Shown here piece by piece: positions 26,655 through 36,625 of a stretch of 64,000 nt of DNA (position 1 is its first letter; every line of letters starts with the position of its first letter). The position numbers and the translations under genes are program-made. The DNA is taken from NCBI RefSeq assembly GCF_963666675.1, contig NZ_OY762929.1:5738001-5802000 (forward strand), read 5' to 3'. A model generated the notes under the pieces. That model searched no databases, was not told where the DNA came from, and saw only the letters and a list, made by a program, of their open reading frames with translations. This DNA comes from an uncultured Desulfobacter sp. GTDB taxonomy: Bacteria; Desulfobacterota; Desulfobacteria; Desulfobacterales; Desulfobacteraceae.

Positions 26655-28262
26655 ATGAATAAAAACAATTTGATAAAAACCAAGACAATCGCCGCTGACG
26701 AACTCGGGGTGCAACTTTTAAGCATACGCGAGCAAATGGAACTGCTTCTAAATTCAACAGAGTTCAAGGCAACGGACGCTCAAAAGGCCTTTTTAAGATA
26801 TGTCGTAGAAAAAACGTTGGCCGGGCAGACTGATGGAATAAAGGGGTACACTGTTGCCACGGAGGTATTCGGGAGGGGGGGGGATTTTGACCAGGCCACC
26901 GATCCCATCGTAAGTATTCAGGCCAACAAGCTTCGGCGGGCGCTTGAAAGGTATTACCTGGTCACAGGACAGAACGATCCCATCTGCATCGATATCCCCA
27001 AAGGTAGTTATGTACCGTTGTTCCGGAAAAAGACATGCATTGAAGGCGATCTGTATCCGGCGCAAGGGCTGGATACAAAATCCCATGCCCCGGACACGTA
27101 GCCGAAGATTCTGGTGCAGTCCTTTGAGAACCTGACAGGGAAACAGGAACTGGCTTATATGGGGGTCGGCCTTGCCACTGAAATCGCCCTGGAAATTACA
27201 CGATATCAGGAGATCCGTGTGGTCAGGCAAGGGTCGGAAACCAGGCAGTCCCGTGGCCCCGGCGCCCGGTTTGTGCTGGGTGGAAGTATAAGAGAGGATA
27301 TTTCAGGATTAAAAGTGATCGTTACCCTGACCGATGAATCAACAGGGGTTCATATCTGGGGGGACGCCCATAAAACAGATCTCAACCCCGCGGAGATGAT
27401 CTCCTTTGGAGAACGCATTGCAAGTGCGGTGGTCAGTAAAATAACCTGCGAAGACGGTATTATTCCCAAAATCCTGTCATGGGAATCAAGACAAGTGCCC
27501 CCTGAGAATGTAACAACATACCAGGCATTGCTGAAATTTTACCGGTTCATGGATGACTTTTCCATGGAGGTTTATGCCGACACGGTTATGGCGCTTCACC
27601 AGGGCTGCATGAAAGAGCCCGAATGCGGTCTGGCCTGGAGCATGCTTGCCCGGCTCTACGTGATCAATTATTCCCTGGAGCTGATCGATATGGACACATC
27701 CCTTGAAAAAGCGACTGAATATGCCAGGAAAGGTCTGGCATTGAACCCTACCAACCAGCGGGTCCGGCTGGTCATGGCATTTGTTCTGTTGTTTCAAAAT
27801 GAACTGTCTGCCGGAAGAGCCGAGGTCAACCGAGCCCGGCAACTGAATCCCAACTCCTTAATGTTTCTTGATTATTTTGGATACCTGATGACCCTTTTCG
27901 GCGACTGGCAGCAGGGGCCGGCGCTCATCCACAAAGCCATTGAACTCAATCCGTATTACCTGATCACGGTGCACTATGCGTTGTGGGTGGACTGGGTCCG
28001 GCAGGAAAAATACGAACAAGCCTGGGAAGAGACCCTGAACTTTAATACCCCTCTGCTGTTCTGGGACCCGTTAATGAAGGCGGCAAGCCTGGGGTTGCTG
28101 GGAAGGATTGAAGAGGGTCTTATGGCCGGAAAAGATCTGTTGGCGTGCAAACCCGACTTTCCACAACGCGGCCGGGTGTTGATCAAGCACTATATCAAAT
28201 TTGATGATATTGTTGAAAAAGTACTTCTGGGACTTAAAAACGTTGGCGTACGGGTAGAATGA
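26655..28262 (+). pseudogene. TolB/TPR-type regulator gene with an in-frame TAG stop
   Basis: The start at 26655 gives MNKNNLIKTKTIAADELGVQ, then a domain ending IKGYTVATEVFGRG...DPIVSIQANKLRRAL..YY with IDIPKGSYVPLF. This N-terminal DNA-binding-like module normally precedes a TolB-like domain and TPRs. After HAPDT comes a TAG at 27099-27101, and the same frame continues PKILVQSFENLTGKQELAYM (TolB-like), a strand-rich part and five or more TPR-like repeats, to 28262. One protein of about 535 residues is therefore split by a single amber codon. It could be a point mutation, or readthrough; the downstream frame has no good start before the TolB-like domain. Confidence 0.8.
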
Positions 28263-28354
28263 GTGCATGAAAAACCGCATACACAGGATAAGGTTCTAAA
28301 AAACTGGTATTTAGAACCATTCTGAGAATTGGCATAGATTAAAATGCAAATTTT

Positions 28355-28397
28355 AACATTAAGAGTCCTATTTTTAGGGACTCTTAATGTTTTTTAG
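28355..28397. terminator. Strong bidirectional intrinsic terminator
   Basis: AACATTAAGAGTCC pairs with GGACTCTTAATGTT (one bulged base) around a short loop, followed by TTTTTT on the plus strand and preceded by AAATTTT, so it can act on both strands. It lies 93 bases after the TolB/TPR gene and is its likely terminator. From 28400 to 28560 nothing else is recognised. Confidence 0.8.
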
Positions 28398-28747
28398 TGC
28401 TAAATTTTTTGAGAATGCATTGTTTTGCTGGGATTCAATGGCAGACTATTTTCCTTGTAAGACAGCGACCAACGTCTTTTGGGCTTTGAACTCGGCGTTA
28501 ACTATCGAACGGGCTGATATTCGATTTTAGAAGTTTGATCCGTAGCTTCCAATTTAAAAAGGGTGCGGCTCTTTTGAAACATATGAAAGCCATGGTCATT
28601 AAAGGTGTTCAGGGTTGTTAGTCTTATTTTTATGCTGCTTTCCAGCAAGATAATTCATTTGTCAGTGACTATCTGATGTAAATTGCAAAAATTTCCTGGA
28701 CAGCGAGTCATAATTCCGTTATGAAAGAATAGCGGGAGGCAGATGAC

Positions 28748-29635
28748 ATGCAAATCAAGCAACAGACCTTTTGTGGTCGAAAGTTTACCGGTAAAGAAAT
28801 CGCATTAATCCAGGAAGTCGTTGCTACCTGTGGAGGCCTTAGCCGACGAGAACTGGCACATACCGTATGCGAACTTCTGGAATGGAAACGCCCTAATGAC
28901 CGGCTAAAAGTCCGGGAATGTAGTGATTTTTTGGAGCTTTTAGAGGCCAAGGGAGCTCTAACCCTTCCTGAAAAGAAACAACAGACAAAGATCGTTTCTC
29001 ACAAGAGTATTCCCCAAACACCCTGTAAGCAACCCCACAGCACTTTGCGTGGCAGCGTAGAAGAATTTACACCTCTTGAGATACAGCGGGTTCAGAATCG
29101 AGAGCAGAGGGATCTGTTTAAGGAACTCATCGGTCGCCATCATTACCTGGGATATGCAATGCCTTTTGGCGCCAGATTGCAGTATCTGATTTATGTAAAC
29201 CGTCCCCATCGAGAAATTGTGGGGTGCATCCAGTTCTCAAGCCCTGCCTGGCGGATGCGTGCTCGGGATGAATGGATCGGTTGGACAGATGAAAGGCGTA
29301 AGGTCGCTTTACAAAAGGTGGTGAACAACAGCCGTTTTCTGATCCTTGCTCCCATCCAAAATTTAGCGAGCATGATACTGTCATGTAGTCTCCGGGAACT
29401 CAGAGATGATTGGGAACGGCAGTATGGTCTTAAACCCATGCTGGTAGAGACATTGGTGGATCGACAACAATTCCACGGTGGCTGTTATCGGGCATCGAAC
29501 TGGATTGAGTTGGGGAAAACCACTGGTCGTGGGCGCATGGACCGATTTGGCAAACGTCATGGCGCTGATGTAAAAACCATATTAGTATATCCACTGGAAA
29601 AAGATGCTGTTCACCAACTCAGGGAGGGGATATGA
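28748..29635 (+). CDS. DUF4338 (DruA-like) protein
   Basis: The 295-residue protein contains KELIGRHHYLGYAMPFGARL, YLIYVNRPHREIVGCIQFSS, DEWIGWTDERRKVALQKVVN and NSRFLILAPIQNLASMILS, ending with HGADVKTILVYPL. These are hallmarks of DUF4338, the family of DruA from the Druantia anti-phage system. The other Druantia genes are absent, and many lone DUF4338 genes ride on transposable elements, which fits the flanking inverted repeats here. GGGAGG is 8 bases before the ATG. The biochemical role of DUF4338 is not established. Confidence 0.85.
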   Translation: MQIKQQTFCGRKFTGKEIALIQEVVATCGGLSRRELAHTVCELLEWKRPNDRLKVRECSDFLELLEAKGALTLPEKKQQTKIVSHKSIPQTPCKQPHSTLRGSVEEFTPLEIQRVQNREQRDLFKELIGRHHYLGYAMPFGARLQYLIYVNRPHREIVGCIQFSSPAWRMRARDEWIGWTDERRKVALQKVVNNSRFLILAPIQNLASMILSCSLRELRDDWERQYGLKPMLVETLVDRQQFHGGCYRASNWIELGKTTGRGRMDRFGKRHGADVKTILVYPLEKDAVHQLREGI

Positions 29636-29757
29636 ATCCAGCGGTTTCCCTTTCTGTTGTGGAGCATTTACCTTCCCCCGTCATTAATCCGGGGCAAAAT
29701 GCTATGATGATATTGTCAATTTTCTTAATTCCAAGGAGAAAACGACGGGGCATCTAA
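29632..29757 (+). pseudogene. Truncated transposase-like frame following the DruA-like gene
   Basis: The ATG overlaps the previous stop (ATGA), showing that the gene was translated with the DUF4338 gene. It encodes MNPAVSLSVVEHLPSPVINP followed by about 20 residues rich in R and K, then stops. A later 14-residue segment in a different place (near 29784-29828) looks like the lost C-terminal end. The transposase identity is an inference from position and from the terminal repeats. Confidence 0.4.
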
Positions 29758-29879
29758 AAGTGATCAAGTAATGCTGGCAAAGAATGGCAAAGATCATGAC
29801 TACGAGCTTTGGTCAGACATGTCGTAAAAGAGCCGCACCCATATCATCTCATCTATTCTGGTAAAGTACTCTCCGAATC

Positions 29880-32411
29880 CTACCACCGGTGTTGTTTTAT
29901 CTCATGACGCCCGGAATGAGCATCATATTGCTCCCTGAAAACGAATCCCGTACTATCCGACTCTAATTCCAGAGAGGTAAATCGGAACTGAAGCACTGTC
30001 CCTTTTGCTATGATTGCCTTTCGGGCATCAATTTCGGGGTGATCTTTTTCTCTTTTGTACATATCTACAATTTTTTTATGGATCAGAATTTGCTCTTGCT
30101 TAAGTTCTTCAATTCGTTTTTTTTCGGCTGAAATGCGTTGAGACATATTAAGGAACATCTCTCCAGATTCATTGTACTCTTTTTCAGATTCTCTTTTGAG
30201 AGCTCTAATTCTCTTTTTCAATTCACGAACCCTATCCAGATCCGCTTTTGTCTTTTGCCTTAGATTGCTTAGCTTTTTAATTTCCGCCTCAAAATTCGAT
30301 ATATCTTTTTTCTCCAAACTTGAGAACAACTCTTTAAGTTGCTGCTCTAAGGATTGTATATTTTCCCTTATCCGAATGGTTTCTTTTTCAATTTTCTCGA
30401 TGTTCTTTTTTTGGTTAATGACCTCCAATGAGTCGCCGGCAATTAATTTGCAGTCATTTTCCACCTTCACTTTTCGAAGAATGATTTTATTTCTTGCTCG
30501 AATTATCGAGGATCTTATATCGACATCGGTAAAAATACTGACATCATCACTGTCAATAATTGATTGGGATACATGAGAAGAATGCAAGGATGTGGTTTCT
30601 GTCGATTTTTTTTGTACCAATACCGTTTTTAAACCTGTTACTTCGCTATTACGGATTGATGCCAGATGAACCTCGCCTGACGCGTTGATCCGGGCATCTT
30701 CGATAAGCTCTTTCACCGTTATTTTATTCGATGATACAATCGCCCCTTTAAGCCCATTGGCAGTCAGTTTGTTGCAATTTATCATTTCAGCAGAGAGAAT
30801 CTGTCCATGAACATAGACCTCACAGTCATGATTTATTTTTGGGCCCGTATCATCCAAATCTCCAGAAATATTTATCACGGGAGAGATCGAAAGGACTCCT
30901 TTTTTCGAAAGATCCGGCACGCCGTCACATGCGGCGAAAAACGTATTATTTTTCCGTATCACATTGGCACCGATCCGAATTGGGCTGGCCTCAACATATT
31001 GTGCAACAAAGCACTGATTCACGTTTATTCCGGCCTGCCCGTTAGTCCTGCGGATGGATGCCAATCTCGCTTTTTGATGAACAATGACCGGTCTTAAAGC
31101 ATCCCCTTTTTTAAAATACAAATTAGGGGTCAGCTTGTCATGAACCGGCGTTTCGCCTTTGGCAATTATCACCTTATCTCCTGGGTTCACCTTGTTTTCA
31201 AGGAGTCGGTGAATGGAAGAGTTGATAATGCCTTTAGTGATTTTTTTTTGATAAAGCCACAACATGATATTCATTGAGGTCATTGAACTCGGAATTTCTT
31301 TGTTGAGCTTTATAAAGGCCTGAAGTCTGTTTTCAGTATAATGGATTTGGAAATATGAATCTAACGCTCTAATCATTTCTTGGTGGGCATTTTTAATATT
31401 GCCGCCCAATTTGAAATTAATAATCTTAATTTTTTGTTGCAGCTGCTTAGCAACAACTTTTTCACGCGTTTTTTTAGAAAGTCCATAATCTTGTACAAGA
31501 ATATCGCCGAGCCACCTGGGTTTCCGGGGCGGAGGAGATTCTTGTTTCTTACTGCCGATATTTGCGTTCTGGTGATCCTCAAAGGCCTTTCTTTCGATTT
31601 TCTGGCGCTTTAGCGCAGCCATGACGTCCTTTTCTTCCATCAATTTTTCTTTAAGAATAATTGCACCAAACAGAGCATTTTTTTCTTGTTCCTGAATGAC
31701 GCTGGCTGCGCTTTCTCGCAAAAGAGACTCCCAGTCTTCTTTTAATATTCGATTCTGCATTAACAGGATTTCGTCCCTGATCTCAGGAGTCATCTCTTTC
31801 CTGTTAACAAGGATATCCCCGATAATATGGTTTTCTTGGGTCTTAAGATATAACCGGGTCTGTTCTGAAAGGGCGTTATCAATGGTCTTCTTTGTGGTAA
31901 ACTGGTTCTTGACTGCAATCTCTCCAAATTTTTTATCCATGGCTTTAATTTCAAGATGGATTGCATTTTTATGAATAAATTCAAGTTGAGACGAATCCAT
32001 AATGTTACGTTTCAGTAAAGCCGATTCAATAATTTTCAGTCGTTTCTGGAGATAATCCTCGGTGGCAGTGTCCTGAAGTTCTTTGAAGATCTTTTCCAAG
32101 TCGCAAAATCGATTATCCGTTGAATTTGTGTCCTCACCAACAGTATTCAGCTTCCGGGAAACGGTGTTCGTGAGAAATTGATGGGAAAGTTTCAGGATGA
32201 TTTGATTATACTTAAAAAATTCCCGACACAGTGTTTCATACGAAATGATGTCCCTGATAGATTTAACTGCGTCAAGTGAAGGCTGCCGGCCCTCATGCAA
32301 CTCATTTTCAAGGATACTTTGGGTAACCTCGTACTCTTTTTGGGGAATCAGCTTTTTTATCCGGAGAATATTGAGAATCCGAATATTTGATTGATGTAAT
32401 AACTTATTCAT
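29880..32411 (-). CDS. FapA-family (DUF342) polymer-binding-type protein
   Basis: The 843-residue product has a helical N-terminal 370 residues with repeated FGAIILKEKLMEE / GDILVNRKEMTPE / LGDILVQDYGLSKK modules. The DUF342 beta-helix follows (KGDALRPVIVHQKARLASIR, FFAACDGVPDLSKKGVLSIS, HCEVYVHGQILSAEMI). A long coiled coil (about residues 655-790) and a final IDARKAIIAKGTVLQF strand complete it. FapA proteins in Vibrio and relatives affect polar flagella and type IV pili; here the long N-terminal extension may sense or bind another partner. It stands alone, 148 bases after a hypothetical gene on the same strand. Confidence 0.8.
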   Translation of the reverse strand: MNKLLHQSNIRILNILRIKKLIPQKEYEVTQSILENELHEGRQPSLDAVKSIRDIISYETLCREFFKYNQIILKLSHQFLTNTVSRKLNTVGEDTNSTDNRFCDLEKIFKELQDTATEDYLQKRLKIIESALLKRNIMDSSQLEFIHKNAIHLEIKAMDKKFGEIAVKNQFTTKKTIDNALSEQTRLYLKTQENHIIGDILVNRKEMTPEIRDEILLMQNRILKEDWESLLRESAASVIQEQEKNALFGAIILKEKLMEEKDVMAALKRQKIERKAFEDHQNANIGSKKQESPPPRKPRWLGDILVQDYGLSKKTREKVVAKQLQQKIKIINFKLGGNIKNAHQEMIRALDSYFQIHYTENRLQAFIKLNKEIPSSMTSMNIMLWLYQKKITKGIINSSIHRLLENKVNPGDKVIIAKGETPVHDKLTPNLYFKKGDALRPVIVHQKARLASIRRTNGQAGINVNQCFVAQYVEASPIRIGANVIRKNNTFFAACDGVPDLSKKGVLSISPVINISGDLDDTGPKINHDCEVYVHGQILSAEMINCNKLTANGLKGAIVSSNKITVKELIEDARINASGEVHLASIRNSEVTGLKTVLVQKKSTETTSLHSSHVSQSIIDSDDVSIFTDVDIRSSIIRARNKIILRKVKVENDCKLIAGDSLEVINQKKNIEKIEKETIRIRENIQSLEQQLKELFSSLEKKDISNFEAEIKKLSNLRQKTKADLDRVRELKKRIRALKRESEKEYNESGEMFLNMSQRISAEKKRIEELKQEQILIHKKIVDMYKREKDHPEIDARKAIIAKGTVLQFRFTSLELESDSTGFVFREQYDAHSGRHEIKQHRW

Positions 32412-32560
32412 AAATGGTTTATCTGTAAGATATAATTGGTGCTCAAAGTTACCTGAATTGGGCGTTGTTATTTCTCAATTTATTTCAAAAAAAACGGTAA
32501 TTCTTTATTCGTGATAAACAGCGTGCAAATATATTTGAAATAATGTAGACATCAGACATT

Positions 32561-32962
32561 TCATTTGTTTCTACTAAGTTTTTGTATGGCAGATGTCATT
32601 TTTTCCAAGACCCGACACAATTGTCCATAATCTGTCCTGAGCATGGCGATAAACCGTGGATACAATACTAACGATGTTTTTAAAAACAGCGTCAAGTCAC
32701 GGGGGACAATCAGGATAATTCGTTTGCCTTCAATCTGTCCTGCAATGCGGAGCAAATCAGACAGTTGGCTGTAGGTTTTGGCTAAAAGAAGAAACACATC
32801 CTGTTTTGGATATAAAGACGGCCTTTTCAGTCTGCCTTGTAACGCCTCTATACCGCAGAAAACTTCCGTTGCCAGGTGTGGTAATTTTTTTTCAATTTCA
32901 TGGACCAAGTCTTCCCCGTCCACGGAGGCCTGTATATGGTAATAAATAATAATTTTCATCAT
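32561..32962 (-). CDS. Hypothetical protein, response-regulator-like size
   Basis: The chosen ATG at 32962 has AGGA 7 bases upstream and gives MMKIIIYYHIQASVDGEDLV. The 133-residue product alternates strands and helices (IIIYY, VFLLLAKTY, KRIILIVPRDLTLFLKTSLV), consistent with a small Rossmann-like or receiver-like fold lacking clear phospho-acceptor residues. I do not recognise the family. It precedes fapA on the same strand and is separated from the NtrC-type operon by about 230 bases, so it may be a partner of FapA. Confidence 0.6.
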   Translation of the reverse strand: MMKIIIYYHIQASVDGEDLVHEIEKKLPHLATEVFCGIEALQGRLKRPSLYPKQDVFLLLAKTYSQLSDLLRIAGQIEGKRIILIVPRDLTLFLKTSLVLYPRFIAMLRTDYGQLCRVLEKMTSAIQKLSRNK

Positions 32963-33194
32963 ATTTGATTCCTGACCCATGATAATATCAATAAATGTGC
33001 CACAGACGTATTTTTAAATTATATTTTTATTTCAATATGTTATAAAACAGAACGTTTTTTGGAATTGTCATGAATTTCAGACATATCCGCAAACATCTAA
33101 TGTTGGAAAACAGGCGCTACAAGAATTTTTCTTGAAAAATAGAGATTTTGAAGGAGTGAGAATTATATGACTTTTGTATGACTTTTCAGACAGA

Positions 33195-34592
33195 TCAAGC
33201 CACCGGTTTTTTATATTTTTTTAACAGGGAATATAAATGCCCCCTTGAAAGGCCCGACAGACGGCAGGCTTCTTGAATATTACCTTGGGTATGCAGCAGC
33301 AACTGGTTGAGATACTTTGCTTTCATTTCTTCTATAAACGCTTTCAAAGGCATCTGGTCAAAATCAATTGGGTCTGTTTTTACGTCGCTGGAAAAATCCG
33401 ACCCATCGTCGGTGGTTATCTTTTTATCGATATTGGTTGTTCGGATCTGATCGGGCAAATGCATGGGAACAAGCTGGCCGCCGCCGTAACAGTCGGCACA
33501 GGCATAGGCCAGTGCACTAATCAATTCCCTCACATTGCCTGGCCAGTCATATATCAAAAACTCTTTCATAAAAGCAGTTGAGGCTTCATAAATGATTCCC
33601 TGTTCGGGCGAACAGTGTTGTTTGAGGATATTTTGTACCAGAAGAGGAATGTCGGTCTTGCGATCTCTTAGCGCCGGGATGTTTATTTTAATGACACTAA
33701 TTCTAAAATAAAAATCTTCTCGGAAATCACTATTGTTCACCATCTCTTGCAGGTCCCGGTGTGTGGCCGAAACAAGTCTGAAGTCGCTTTCAATTTCCTC
33801 TTTGCTGCCAATGGGCCTGAATTTTTTTTCCTGCAATACCCTTAAAAATTTTTTTTGCAGGGAAAGAGAAAGTTCCCCCACCTCATCCAGAAACAATGTC
33901 CCTTTGTGGGCCAGGCGAACCAGACCTGTTTTATCGGAATCCGCACTGGTAAAAGCCCCTTTAGTGTGCCCGAATAAAATACTTTCTGCCAGATCTTCAG
34001 GCAGCGCCGCACAATCAACAATAATAAAATTTTCCCTAAGTCGGCTGCTGTTTTTATGAATGGCCTTTCCAAAAAGCTCTTTGCCGGTTCCGGTTTCTCC
34101 ACTGACCAAAACCGGGACATCAGTCTGGGCCGCTTTAAAAATTTTTGTAAGAGAACTCTTTATAGCAGGGCTTTCCCCTATAATTTCATCACGGTTTAAT
34201 TTGTTTTCCAGGCTTCGTTGTTGTTTTTGTCTACGGTACTTCAAGGCACGTTCCAAAGAAAGATGAAATTCTTTGGATGAACCACCTTTGGGGATATAAT
34301 CCCACACCCCTGATTTTATGGCTGTTTCGGCGCCATCCTGATCTTTGCTCCCTGTTATTATAATTATTTCAGGCTGGTTGGGATGTGAATTTATCCGGTC
34401 GATGGCCCCAAGGCCGTTCCCGTCCGGAAGGTTTATATCCAGAAAAATTACATCAATCTGCTCAGAAAATAATTGATCAAGTCCTTGCTTCAGGGTTAAT
34501 TGGAATGATACGATTACATCGTCTTTTGAAAGCGATTCCACGAGCATTTCACAGAGTTGACGGTTGTCGTCAATAATTAAAACCTTCGGCAT
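33195..34592 (-). CDS. Sigma-54-dependent NtrC-type response regulator (GAFTSA variant)
   Basis: A receiver domain begins MPKVLIIDDNRQLCEML, with the phospho-aspartate in IDVIFLDINLPDGNGLG. The AAA+ domain has Walker A GETGTGKELFGKAI, Walker B GTLFLDEVGEL and an arginine finger region in FREDFYFRISVI. The C-terminus EACRLSGLSRGHLYSLLKKY is a Fis-type helix-turn-helix. The sigma-54 contact loop reads GAFTSA where GAFTGA is usual. ATG at 34592 is chosen because AAGGA is 6 bases upstream; the frame is open to a TTG at 34625. The gene follows the histidine kinase and is its likely partner, but that kinase gene is frameshifted. Confidence 0.9.
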   Translation of the reverse strand: MPKVLIIDDNRQLCEMLVESLSKDDVIVSFQLTLKQGLDQLFSEQIDVIFLDINLPDGNGLGAIDRINSHPNQPEIIIITGSKDQDGAETAIKSGVWDYIPKGGSSKEFHLSLERALKYRRQKQQRSLENKLNRDEIIGESPAIKSSLTKIFKAAQTDVPVLVSGETGTGKELFGKAIHKNSSRLRENFIIVDCAALPEDLAESILFGHTKGAFTSADSDKTGLVRLAHKGTLFLDEVGELSLSLQKKFLRVLQEKKFRPIGSKEEIESDFRLVSATHRDLQEMVNNSDFREDFYFRISVIKINIPALRDRKTDIPLLVQNILKQHCSPEQGIIYEASTAFMKEFLIYDWPGNVRELISALAYACADCYGGGQLVPMHLPDQIRTTNIDKKITTDDGSDFSSDVKTDPIDFDQMPLKAFIEEMKAKYLNQLLLHTQGNIQEACRLSGLSRGHLYSLLKKYKKPVA

Positions 34593-34630
34593 GTCTTTCC
34601 TTATCGTGTTAAAAAGATCCGGCAATCATT

Positions 34631-36192
34631 CTAATCAGTGAGTACCTGTCGAACCTTGATCAACAGATCCATGTGTCGAAAAGGCTTCTGGATAAAGTGA
34701 ACGCCTTCATCAAGCCCCCCTTGGCGGGAAATTACATTGTCAGTATACCCGGACATATAAAGGACTCTGATTTGAGGGTCCAGTTCTTTAATCATTAAAA
34801 AAACTTCTTTGCCATTGGCCTTAGGCATCACAACGTCGGTGAGCAGAAGATGAATCGCCCCTTGATAAGAAGCCCAAGTTTCAATGGCCTGCCTTCCGTT
34901 CGAAGCAGTTAATACATTATACCCTTTTTTTTCCAATATTTCCTTTGCTATATTGCGAGCTTCATCATTATCTTCGGCCAGCAAAATAGTTTCAGAACCA
35001 TTCAGGTCAGAAACTTTCTGTTTTTTTTCTTTTTTTACCGGAATGCTTTTTGGGGCAACCGGCAGATAAATTTTAAATGTGCTACCTTGGCCCGGCTCGC
35101 TATAAACCCATATATTGCCTTTGTGCTGTTTGACGATTCCGTAAACCGTTGCCAGACCTAAACCGGTACCCTTTTCTTCCTTGGTCGAAAAAAAAGGTTC
35201 AAATATTTTTTCGATGGTTTTTTCGCCCATACCCACCCCGGTGTCACTGAGACTAAGCTGGATATATTGGCCGGGGGTCACCCCCGGCTTTGCGGACGCA
35301 TATGATTGGTCAAGTGCTGTCATCCGGGTTTCTATAGTTAAACATCCGCCCTCGGGCATGGCATCTGCTGCATTAACTGACAAATTTAAAAGAATCTGTT
35401 CCATCTGGCTAATGTCGGCTTCTATCTGACATAGTCCTTGGGAATCTGTTCCATCTGGCTAATGTCGGCTTCTATCTGACATAGTCCTTGGGTTGTCTTA
35501 ATGTTTAATTCAATATTTTCTTGAATCGTACGTCTGATAAGCGGCTCGAAATCCGTGATAACATCATTGATATTCACCTGCTTGAACTTGAGCGCCTGCT
35601 TGCGGCTGAACGCAAGAAGTTGGTTTACAAGATCCTTTGCACTGTTTCCGGCCTTAAGAATGGCTGACAATCTTTTCCGGCTCAAAGCAGATACGTTCTC
35701 TTCGTCAAGAAGCATTTCAGTGTACCCAAGCATGGGGGTGAGTAGATTATTTAGATCATGTGCCACGCCGCCTGCAAGCTGTCCTATGGATTTGAGTTTT
35801 TGTAATTGCTGTGTTTGTTTTTCATTTTTTTTGCGTTCGGTAATATCCTTTACAAAGGATAGAAGATAATCAAATCCTTTCAAGCGGCTGCGCTTCATCA
35901 CCACTTCAATCCAAAGCAATTCCCCGGACTTCGTTTTGGCTTGCCATTCAAAGAGCTGGGGTTCTCCTTCGGCTGCTTTAAAATATTTTTTTCTGGCTTC
36001 TTCCTGGGTATATGGGGGCTCCCCTGAGTGAAAATGTTCAAGATTAAGGCTTAAGGCTTCATTTTTTTCATATCCGTACATTTCCAGGGCTCTCTGGTTA
36101 ACATGAATCAGCCGACCGTTTTTCTTCAGGTCATGGACAAAAATTCCATCAATGCCGCCATCAAGTATTTCGAGGTAAAACGCTTTAGACAT
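34631..36192 (-). pseudogene. Hybrid PAS histidine kinase gene broken by a 50-bp tandem duplication
   Basis: The N-terminal piece has a PAS domain (DGIFVHDLKKNGRLIHVN) and the phospho-histidine box LAGGVAHDLNNLLTPMLGY. The C-terminal piece has the N box ILLNLSVNAADAMPEGG, G1 DTGVGMG, G2 GTGLGLATVYGIV and a receiver domain (LLAEDNDEARN, HLLLTDVVMP, FIQKPF). Two identical 50-bp blocks at 35392-35441 and 35442-35491 shift the frame; deleting one restores a single kinase of about 500 residues (QIEADISQMEQ to ILLNLSVNAADAM). Its partner regulator lies just downstream. Duplication could be real or an assembly artefact. Confidence 0.88.
35392..35491. repeat. Perfect 50-bp tandem duplication inside the histidine kinase gene
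   Basis: The block beginning GAATCTGTTCCATCTGGCTA and ending TAGTCCTTGG occurs twice with no gap and no difference. Fifty is not a multiple of three, hence the frameshift. Confidence 0.97.
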
Positions 36193-36529
36193 CTTGTACC
36201 GCATCCCATTTCCATAGGCCTGTTTTTACCCGGCGCAGAGACACGTCTTTTTTCCATGGTCTTTTAGGCTGCGCAGATCGCTTGTCTGAGGTACACCATT
36301 TAACGTGCTTGCATGCAAGCTTTTACGCGCCAGCGAATTCCATCATCGCTGAACACAATAAAAGATGCTAAAAAGATATAAAATTTTTGTAGTGCTTATT
36401 TTTAGATTTAGTTAATTAAAAGTTATAATGAAAGAAGTTTTTTTTCAACTTAATAAATGGTTGAAACTTTATTGTTGTTATGACGGGACCATCACCGTCA
36501 TCGCAAGATGCTAACGGCAACACCTCGTT
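36193..36529. other. Intergenic region, nothing recognised
   Basis: It contains the promoter side of the kinase operon and a GCTTGCATGCAAGC palindrome near 36310. No RNA or protein gene is supported. Confidence 0.4.
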
Positions 36530-36535
36530 ATGCTC

Positions 36536-36625
36536 TTGACTGAGGGGACCTGCCTTGCAGGAGACTACCCGAACCGGAGTATCACCGTGGTAATCCCATT
36601 TGGCGCAGGCGGCCCCACTGGGAAA
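36536..36625 (+). pseudogene. TctC/Bug-type substrate-binding protein N-terminal remnant
   Basis: The frame reads CLAGDYPNRSITVVIPFGAG followed by GPTG, closely resembling the start of mature tripartite tricarboxylate transporter receptors (YP.RPI..VVPF.AGG..D). The signal peptide is incomplete and the rest of the protein is absent; the sequence passes straight into a fragment of an unrelated gene. Remnant only. Confidence 0.55.

Larger units (their letters stand above)
28561..29840 (+). mobile_element. Small element bounded by 15-bp perfect inverted repeats, carrying a DruA-like gene
   Basis: GGGTGCGGCTCTTTT at 28561-28575 matches, in reverse complement, AAAAGAGCCGCACCC at 29826-29840. The 1280-bp interval holds the DUF4338 gene and, overlapping its stop by ATGA, a short frame (29632-29757, MNPAVSLSVVEHLPSPVINP) that breaks off; a further segment before the right end reads NGKDHDYELWSDMS and then stops, like a transposase C-terminus. 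The structure suggests a mobile element whose transposase gene has lost its middle. No target duplication is obvious. Confidence 0.6.

Noticed and set aside
28748..29635. Complete Druantia defence system
   Set aside because: Only a DruA-like gene is present; the other Druantia genes are missing and the gene sits inside an inverted-repeat element.
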